Assembly (NCBI GenBank): GCA_043754435.1
Contig: JAYUUS010000205.1
Coordinates: 1-10,040 of the forward strand
DNA length: 10,040 bases
Direction: 5' to 3'
From: JANNYA01 sp043754435
GTDB lineage: Bacteria; Pseudomonadota; Gammaproteobacteria; Xanthomonadales; SZUA-5
The notes beneath the pieces are model-generated. The model was not told where the DNA came from. It saw nothing but the letters and a program-made list of their open reading frames with translations, and did not search any database. Below, piece after piece: positions 6,083-10,040 of this stretch (positions within the stretch are counted from its first letter, which is position 1; each line of letters opens with the position of its first letter). The translations under genes and the position numbers were made by a program.

Positions 6083-6393
6083 GTGGAACGTAAAACCGGG
6101 TTAAGGGGACAAGATAGATAGCCAAATTGGCCATGGTCAATTTGGATTGGCTTTTGCGTTTGTTGGCCAGTTGGTTATGCTTAGCCAATTGAAGTACACC
6201 CATCTTGGCGCGACACGACCTGTGCATATTGCACTCGCGGGCAAGATAATCCGCTGATCAAAAAGGTCCAAAGTGCGCCTGTAGTCAAGTTCTTCGTGAC
6301 TTGAGGTTGGTCAACTGGACTGGCAAGTCGAGGTAGTGCCAAAATCCTATTTGGCCATCTATCTTGTACTCTTAACCCGGTTTTCCGTTCCAC
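6083..6393. mobile_element. 311-bp MITE-like element with 45-bp terminal inverted repeats
   Basis: 6083-6127 and the reverse complement of 6349-6393 agree at 41 of 45 positions; both start gtggaacg and share aaaaccgggttaag and acaagatagat. The interior has no convincing gene. Immediately right of the element are two copies of the 'taagaccc' repeat (6401-6440). No target duplication is visible at the chosen ends (left flank tcca, right flank cgga). A partial third copy of the end, without the opposite end, is at 9501-9571. I do not recognise the parent transposon. The 45-bp ends and short non-coding interior point to a miniature element moved in trans. Confidence 0.7.
6122..6145. repeat. 24-bp near-perfect palindrome inside the MITE-like element
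   Basis: ccaaattg, gccatggt, caatttgg: the 8-base arms are perfectly complementary and only two positions of the central eight break full symmetry. It overlaps the inner edge of the left terminal repeat. A 23-base copy at 9549-9571 has the central mismatch in the opposite sense, i.e. it equals the reverse complement of this one. Confidence 0.75.
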
Positions 6394-6400
6394 CGGATTA

Positions 6401-6440
6401 GTGTTAAGACCCACCGGCAAAGCTCGTGCTAAGACCCGCC
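6401..6440. repeat. Two further copies of the 'gtgYtaagaccc' repeat
   Basis: gtgttaagacccaccgg (6401-6417) and cgtgctaagacccgcc (6425-6440) are direct repeats, 24-25 bases apart, in the same orientation as the copies at 5817-5890. They sit between the MITE-like element and the block repeated at 9661-9726. Confidence 0.65.
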
Positions 6441-6499
6441 GAGGAAAATTATTTGCGCGAACGGCCGCGAGGTGCTGACCCGCTGGCGAACGAAATGTG
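6438..6499. repeat. 62-bp block, repeated in inverted orientation at 9661-9726
   Basis: The block starts gccgaggaaaattattt, continues gcgcgaacggccgcgaggtg and ends cgaacgaaatgtg. It matches the reverse complement of 9661-9726 almost perfectly, apart from one base change in the A/T run and an indel of about four bases (ttaag present at 9661-9726). No protein reading is convincing in either copy. Confidence 0.8.
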
Positions 6500-6593
6500 G
6501 TCTGCGCCGATTTGGGTAACGCAAATCGATGACTCAATTTTCTCGGATCGGTTTGAATGAGGCCGGTCAATTCCACTACCTATTGGAGCCATC

Positions 6594-6770
6594 ATGATTA
6601 CCGCCACTATTTTGTTTCTCACTTTAAGCCAGTCCATGAGCAAAAGGGAGTTGTTGGATTGCTTCGCCTACACTGATGCCAGAGAGGAAAAAGCATGCGT
6701 AGACGCATGGCAGGCGAGATCGAAGGAAATTCAAGCTATCGTTCTTGACAGGGGAGCTGTCGTTCGGTAG
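6594..6770 (+). CDS. Small hypothetical protein, 58 residues, signal-like N-terminus
   Basis: ATG is preceded by GGAG at a 5-base spacing (ttggagccatcatg), one of the best ribosome binding sites in the window. The product starts MITATILFLTLSQSMS, a short hydrophobic stretch that could be a weak signal or anchor. It then has a charged, helical remainder with two cysteines (ELLDCFAYTDAREEKACVDA), which could form a disulfide if exported. It ends six bases before the CRISPR-like repeats. I do not recognise the family. Coding character is supported by the start site and an amphipathic, low-stop reading, but it is short and flanked by repeats, so it could be a remnant. Confidence 0.55.
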   Translation: MITATILFLTLSQSMSKRELLDCFAYTDAREEKACVDAWQARSKEIQAIVLDRGAVVR

Positions 6771-6775
6771 CTTTA

Positions 6776-6923
6776 CCTCACCGCCGCACAGGCGGATTAG
6801 AAGCTCGCCGCCGCACAGGCGACTTAGAAGGGAAGGCTCGCCGCCGAACAGGCGGCTTAGAAGGTAATGAGTTGCTCGATGGCATGCGGGACATAGTTCG
6901 CCGCCGCACAGGCGGCTTAGAAG
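6776..6923 (+). CRISPR. Degenerate type I-F CRISPR mini-array, four repeats, one full 32-nt spacer
   Basis: Four copies of a 28-nt repeat lie at 6776-6803, 6803-6830, 6836-6863 and 6896-6923. The last, starting gttcgccgccgcacaggc and ending ggcttagaag, matches the type I-F pattern (GTTCxCxGCC...GGCxGCtTAGAAA) including its gccgcc/ggcggc stem. The spacer 6864-6895 is 32 nt, the normal I-F length, giving the normal 60-nt period. Between the first two repeats no spacer remains (they share one base), and five bases lie between the second and third; these repeats also carry substitutions. No cas gene or leader is in the window, so the array is an orphan and probably inactive unless Cas proteins are supplied from elsewhere. 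The minus strand of these repeats translates as repeated RLCGGE and PPVRRR, which should not be mistaken for protein. Confidence 0.8.
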
Positions 6924-6971
6924 TTGAAATTTGTTCATCGGGAGTGTGAGCCGGAACCCCAGAAAATTCCG

Positions 6972-7152
6972 TCACCCCAACTCCAGCCCGGTCAGAAGAG
7001 TGTCTAGATCGATCATTTTGCCGCTGCTTTGAAACGTGTAGGATGTGCCGCCAGGCTGCCGGCGACATTTTGGTGATCAGCGCTACAGCCTTGGCGTTGC
7101 CGCTGGCCTGCCACTTCATCAGCAGATACGACAGGATGGCTGAGTTGTAGTA
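6972..7152 (-). pseudogene. tnpA: 3' remnant of a second Tn3-type transposase gene, frameshifted by a small deletion
   Basis: Minus strand: YYNSAILSYLLMKWQASGNA, then KAVALITKMSPAAWRHIL; then, in another frame, YTFQSSGKMIDLDTLLTGLE, LG and a stop at 6972-6974. I recognise this as the end of a Tn3-family transposase subgroup whose usual form is ...SPAAWRHILLNGHYTFxxxGKxIDLDxLVxGLELG. One base lies between ATC and TAC where the family form needs about fifteen, so roughly 14 bases (LLNGH) are lost and the frame is broken. It differs from the tnpA tail at 5220-5452, so it represents a separate Tn3-type element. Neither 38-bp inverted repeat is next to it. The frame is open further upstream, to about 7232, without clear family match. 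Confidence 0.65.
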
Positions 7153-7505
7153 GGGGTCAGCAGTTGCCCAAGAAACCGAGCTAAGAAACTGACGTTTTAG
7201 TCGTGCTTTTCTCTGTTTGATGCCTTATGTAAGCACCAAAGATCACGACTAAAGCCTGCTATTGCAAGCTCACCAAAAAACAAATTGCTGTTTGGCTCGC
7301 ACGCGCTGAGGAACTAGCGCTTGAAAAGCGCTCAGGTTACTGAAAGGATGCAGATCTTACGCCCCATTTTGGGGCCGAATTGTTAGGCGTTCAGGAGGAA
7401 GTCGCATGACCGAAGATCAGCAACTGGCATTTGTTCTGCCAGTGTGGCGCATTTGACGCCGTAACTTGGGAGGCGTCCATCTCATCACCCATCTTTAACA
7501 ATCAA
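7153..7505. other. Gene-poor stretch with hairpins and a short translated leader-like ORF
   Basis: No full gene is seen. A 10-bp inverted repeat, tttagtcgtg (7196-7205) and cacgactaaa (7244-7253), encloses 38 bases. agcgctt-gaa-aagcgct (about 7315-7331) and gcccc-atttt-ggggc (about 7361-7375) are small perfect hairpins. gttaggc at 7382-7388 resembles the right core of an integron attC site, but I find no matching left core. Confidence 0.4.
7406..7456 (+). CDS. 16-codon ORF behind a strong ribosome binding site
   Basis: AGGAGGAA lies five bases before the ATG (7406), an almost ideal site. The reading is MTEDQQLAFVLPVWRI, then TGA. It is either a leader-type peptide or, more likely, the broken 5' end of a larger gene whose remainder was replaced: the downstream sequence contains only the terminator of the convergent gene. 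A hairpin (about 7361-7375) and gttaggc precede it. Confidence 0.3.
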   Translation: MTEDQQLAFVLPVWRI

Positions 7506-7538
7506 AATGCCGGCGGGATCTCAAAAACCGCCGGCATT
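7506..7538 (-). terminator. Rho-independent terminator of the GSP26-like gene
   Basis: A perfect 11-bp stem (aatgccggcgg / ccgccggcatt) with an 11-nt loop lies ten bases beyond the minus-strand stop at 7549. On that strand the stem runs into TTTTGATT. The plus-strand side also has ATTTTTC, so it may work in both directions. Confidence 0.75.
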
Positions 7539-7548
7539 CCCACATTTT

Positions 7549-8075
7549 TCAGGCGAATCGGCCCAAATCATCGAGCGTTACGCCGATGGTGGCGCCGATT
7601 AGCATCTTTACACCGGCGACCGCACTGCCGTGCTTTGTATCCCAATAACAACCTTCGCTCGGTACGAATTTAATCACGCGGATTCTTGGATCATCTTGGC
7701 CCTCTGTAAACCACGTCTTGATCACGAAGTTCCATAGCTCTTCTATCTTGGCTTTGTCACGAGACACCGTTGCTGTGCCATTAAGGTAAAGAAAATCAGA
7801 GTGCGATGAGCCCTGAAAATATAACTTCACTGCGGAATCAATCGAAAGCTCGTGATTTTTGTGACTGTCACTTGCACTCAGAAACCAGAGATTACCGTCA
7901 TCATCCACTTGCTGCACGCTCATGGGTCGCGTGCCGTGGGTTTCACCGATTGTTACCGATGTGCAGAAGAAACAAGTATTCGCTTTTTTACGAGTTCCTT
8001 GATTTTTTCTATTGCAGTTGGTGAAACAAGGTTTTCACGGTTGTGTTCGGGTTGATTTTTATTGATCGAGTCCAT
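7549..8075 (-). pseudogene. General stress protein 26-like (pyridoxamine 5'-phosphate oxidase fold) gene with one frameshift
   Basis: The reading from ATG at 8075 (MDSINKNQPEHNRENL, then VSPTAIEKIKELVKK) passes into another frame at the A6 run 7984-7989 and continues ANTCFFCTSVTIGETHGTRP, MSVQQVDDDGNLWFLSASDS ... KTWFTEGQDDPRIRVIKF ... WDTKHGSAVAGVKM to the stop at 7549. Together this gives about 175 residues, the usual length of the COG3871 split-barrel, flavin-binding family (motifs RPMSxQxVDxxGNLWF and YWDTKHG). One extra A would restore the whole gene. As it stands, translation from 8075 stops soon after the run; a shorter product could start only at Met 7923 and would lack the first strands of the FMN fold. 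This may be a genuine pseudogene or a homopolymer error in the assembly. It reads away from the ybiI-like gene, with a shared upstream region at 8076-8230. Confidence 0.8.
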
Positions 8076-8230
8076 ATTTACTAGATTCCACGTTGGTACA
8101 TCCCTATTACAGCAACAATAATTTTCGATGTCAGTGCGAATTCACACATACGCATAAATTTGAAGAAGATATGATGATCACAATTGTCAGGTACGTGAAG
8201 AAACAGTGCTGATCAATGCAGGAGAATGAA

Positions 8231-8497
8231 ATGGCCACAGGCTGGGCAGGTGATGGAGCGGTACAAGATCAAATCGACGCGACAATAAAGGACGGCATAA
8301 ATCGTGTGCGCAGCAAGCTGCCGAGGGGCAAAAGCTTAAAGCGTTGCGAAGAATGCGATGCAAAAATTCCCGAGGCCCGACGCAAGGCTATTCCAGGTGT
8401 GCACTTGTGTGTGCCGTGCCAGGAAATACACGACCAGGAAGATGAAACTGCCGGTGGCTATAACCGACGCGGCAGTAAAGACAGTCAGTTGCGTTAA
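8231..8497 (+). CDS. ybiI: YbiI-like DksA/TraR-family C4 zinc-finger protein
   Basis: From Met 8231 the product is 88 residues, the length of E. coli YbiI. It begins MATGWAGDGAVQDQIDATI and ends YNRRGSKDSQLR, both hallmarks of that family. The zinc finger is CEEC (about residues 39-42) and CVPC (about 60-63), within the conserved stretch AKIPEARRKAIPGVHLC. The frame is open to an earlier ATG at 8216, but AGGAGA lies six bases before 8231, which settles the start. DksA/TraR-type zinc fingers bind in the RNA polymerase secondary channel; YbiI lacks the long coiled coil of DksA and its own role is not established. The gene looks intact, unlike its neighbours. Confidence 0.92.
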   Translation: MATGWAGDGAVQDQIDATIKDGINRVRSKLPRGKSLKRCEECDAKIPEARRKAIPGVHLCVPCQEIHDQEDETAGGYNRRGSKDSQLR

Positions 8498-8514
8498 GTT
8501 TTAAAAATCCGTAT

Positions 8515-8548
8515 GCGGGTTACACAGAAGCGCTGGACACCCGCTTTT
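8515..8548 (+). terminator. Possible terminator after the ybiI-like gene
   Basis: A 6-bp stem (gcgggt / acccgc) with an 18-nt loop is followed by TTTT, 18 bases after the stop codon. The loop is long, so it is weak. A second small hairpin, ggcagc-ctaaaacct-gctgcc (8563-8583), follows. The rest of 8584-8690 holds nothing recognisable. Confidence 0.45.
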
Positions 8549-8690
8549 AGCCCAAATCCGTCGGCAGCCTAAAACCTGCTGCCATTTGATTCGCTTCCTA
8601 CCATCGCTGCGCGTCAAATATCGCCAAATACTTTCCAAAACTCAACGCACCCAGCCGCAACAGCGGCAAAATTTAATCCTACATTTTCAC

Positions 8691-9407
8691 TCAGATCTTT
8701 TTCAAAACCCGCGCAAAACCAATGCCAAACAGCGTGCGCTGTTTGAGTTCCATGGCCTTCTCCAGCAATTCCTCCAAACTGCCGACAATCCGCCAGTAGT
8801 GGGAGCCCACGCCCTTCACTTTCATCGTCCAGTGATTTTTGTCCAAGCCCAGCTTTCGCAGCGCAGGCGGCTCATCGGCTTTGATCACACCGCGCTTGCC
8901 GGGGTGCCACTCTCGACCAGTAAAGTCAACTAAATCAATGTATTCGGCTTCAGTCATCGCGGGCATGTTGGCAGACTTCACACCCGCCAGCGGTGCTAAA
9001 GCTTGACTGGCACAGGCTTCATTCTTGCAAATTTGATCGTGGCGAATTTTTACGCTGGTGTTGTCGGACGTACTCACGCCTTTGGCGATATCGGCGCGTA
9101 CGGGATTTAAATCGACGTAGGTCATGGCTGCCAAAATCGATTTTTCACTGAGCAAAAGCTGACTTTTGAATCTGCCTTCCCAAAACCTGCCGGTAACTTT
9201 ATCCTCACTATTCGCCCGCCGGGCAATCGGTTCGCTTAATGACTTCATAAGCCAAGAAACATCGGCTAGTCGAATTCGGTAAACGGCAATTTGCTCCGCG
9301 TTTTCAACAACGGCTGCAACTTTTTGCGCACAAAGTTTGGGTGTGCTGGCAGGAAATAAGCGAATCCAGCGCGCTGCCACCGCGCGTGCAGAACAAACGG
9401 AAATCAC
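8691..9407 (-). pseudogene. REP-associated tyrosine transposase (Y1, IS200-like), N-terminus missing
   Basis: The open frame of 238 codons begins at a GTG and reads ARAVAARWIRLFPA, WLMKSLSEPIARRANSEDK, VTGRFWEGRFKSQLLLSEKS and AAMTYVDLNPVRADIAKG (about 92-110), the C-terminal half of RAYT-type transposases. The presumed nucleophile Tyr97 (TYVDLNPVRA) is present. The preceding ~100 residues of the family, which carry the HUH metal-binding motif (NHYH), are absent: upstream of 9407 all minus frames are closed by stops and match nothing. It therefore lacks half of the active site and should be inactive. The truncation lies at a GTCGAC site (9409-9414). No clear REP palindromes are next to it. 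The C-terminal extension beyond about residue 115 (EAEYIDLVDFTGREWHPGKR ...) is usual for this subfamily. Confidence 0.85.
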
Positions 9408-9500
9408 GTCGACCTACACAAAGCACCGTTTGCCGGTTTCGCTTAATGGAGCATGCGTCTATTTAACGTATAGCTTAGATAGACATAATCTAACCCGCTA

Positions 9501-9571
9501 GGGGCTTGAGGTCAGTGGAACGGAAAACCGGGTTAAGAGGAAGCCGATCCAAATTGACCATGGCCAATTTG
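9501..9571. repeat. Solo copy of the MITE-like end and its palindrome
   Basis: 9501-9540 matches 6067-6107 (both gggg..tgaggt..agtggaacg, then aaaaccgggttaag), so the similarity extends about 16 bases beyond the end assigned at 6083. It is followed, after a shorter spacer, by the palindrome ccaaattg-accatggc-caatttg (9549-9571). An outer stem ggaagc (9539-9544) / gcttcc (9587-9592) encloses the palindrome. The opposite end is not seen, so this is a truncated copy or a separate form of the repeat. Confidence 0.7.
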
Positions 9572-9660
9572 TAGCTCGATTGGCCAGCTTCCGTTTTGGT
9601 GACGTTGTTTGAAAACGCGGACGAATTAAGAATTTCACTCATCACCATGACCTCGTCTCG

Positions 9661-9726
9661 CACATTTCGTTCGCCAGCGCTTAAGTCAGCACCTCGCGGC
9701 CGTTCGCGCGAATAATTTTCCTCGGC
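9661..9726. repeat. Inverted copy of the 62-bp block at 6438-6499
   Basis: The reverse complement matches 6438-6499, with an additional ttaag-like insertion near 9680. In this copy about 45 bases separate the block from a taaagaccc (9771-9779 on the minus strand), whereas at 6431-6440 the two are adjacent. The remaining sequence 9408-9500 and 9593-9660 shows no gene. Confidence 0.8.
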
Positions 9727-9776
9727 TGTTGCCGCTGGGGTGCATCAGCATCGGGTTGCTGCTGTTGGCCGGGTCT

Positions 9777-10040
9777 TTACAGCGCTTCAGTGATGTCGCT
9801 GGTTCCGGTACAAGACAAGACGTCAATTAAACCATCAAAACTGCGCTCCACTTCTAGGCTGACGTTATTCGCCCGACGTTCACGGGTGACTTGACCACGT
9901 TGATCGAAATCAATCGCTTCATAGTACAAATCGCTGCCGGATACGGCGCAATTGCCCACAAACGTCGAGCTGTCCGTGGTTCGGCAGACTTTGAAGCCGT
10001 AACCCTTGGAATTGAAGGCGGTTTCCGTGCCTTCATCGTA
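9777..10040 (-). pseudogene. Truncated RHS/YD-repeat protein, C-terminal end, running off the window
   Basis: Eighty-seven codons are open from the window edge to a TAA at 9777. The reading GSDLYYEAIDFDQRGQVTRE, RRANNVSLEVERSFDGLIDV is RHS/YD-repeat style (family form: YDxRGxVTRExRANNVxxExxxxFDGLTG), as found in secreted RHS polymorphic toxins and Tc-toxin B/C components. After FDGLIDVLS the repeat pattern stops, and the frame ends within 15 residues (CTGTSDITEAL) at a copy of the taaagaccc repeat. RHS proteins are usually over 1000 residues and continue into a cage core and toxin tip, so this one appears cut off by the repeat-bearing DNA to its right on the minus strand. The missing 5' part is outside the window. 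Confidence 0.7.

Noticed and set aside
6181..6576. 131-codon minus-strand open frame across the MITE-like element.
   Set aside because: It runs through the terminal repeat, the taagaccc copies and the 62-bp block, which recur elsewhere in other contexts; its translation matches nothing known to me.
6624..7119. Long minus-strand open frames with repeated RLCGGE and PPVRRR motifs.
   Set aside because: They are translations of the palindromic CRISPR repeats in two frames; such pseudo-proteins are a known artefact of I-F arrays. One also runs through the frameshifted tnpA tail.
7382..7405. Possible integron attC site: gttaggc followed by a strong ribosome binding site and ATG, as at the start of a gene cassette.
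   Set aside because: No complementary left core (gcctaac) or paired inner sites could be found within about 130 bases upstream, and the following ORF has only 16 codons. Kept only as a note in the gap description.
8586..8933. 115-codon plus-strand open frame.
   Set aside because: It lies opposite the clearly recognisable 3' half of the REP-associated transposase and has no protein-like pattern.

Overview
The window looks like an accessory-genome region of a proteobacterium, most likely a gammaproteobacterium. The pointers are a near-consensus type I-F CRISPR repeat, a close relative of E. coli YbiI, a general stress protein 26 (GSP26)-type flavin-binding protein, a REP-associated tyrosine transposase of the NPVRA type, and Tn3-family ends. 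Base composition is moderate and patchy. Species-level placement is not possible from the sequence alone. Family assignments rest on recognising motifs, not on a database search.

Positions 1-5186 form a cargo block. It opens with a Tn3-type terminal inverted repeat (20-55) joined to a fragment of a serine resolvase. Two small minus-strand genes follow: an unknown 88-residue protein and a zinc-ribbon membrane protein. Next comes a PIN-domain toxin-antitoxin pair (898-1556), a short decayed stretch, and the dominant gene of the window (1813-4899). That gene encodes a 1028-residue protein with an HsdR-like PD-(D/E)XK nuclease domain fused to a STAND/NACHT-type NTPase and a long unrecognised C-terminus. 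It is the best candidate for an uncharacterised antiviral system.

Positions 5187-7550 are a graveyard of mobile DNA. They hold a 322-bp miniature Tn3 derivative with both 38-bp ends and a frameshifted tnpA tail; a 21-bp tandem repeat; the helix-turn-helix tail of a resolvase; scattered copies of a 'taagaccc' repeat; a 311-bp MITE-like element with 45-bp ends; a 58-residue small gene; a collapsed type I-F CRISPR mini-array with a single 32-nt spacer; and the 3' end of a second Tn3-type transposase.

Positions 7506-10040 run from a GSP26-like gene broken by one missing base in an A6 run, through an intact ybiI-like zinc-finger gene, to a REP-associated transposase that has lost its catalytic N-terminus. 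After that come second copies of the repeats seen near 6.1-6.5 kb, and finally the truncated C-terminus of an RHS/YD-repeat protein that runs off the right edge.

Taken together, the intact genes are a toxin-antitoxin pair, a nuclease-STAND protein and a few small proteins. They sit among broken transposition and recombination genes, the layout expected of a defence-island fragment carried and repeatedly rearranged by Tn3-family and miniature elements.
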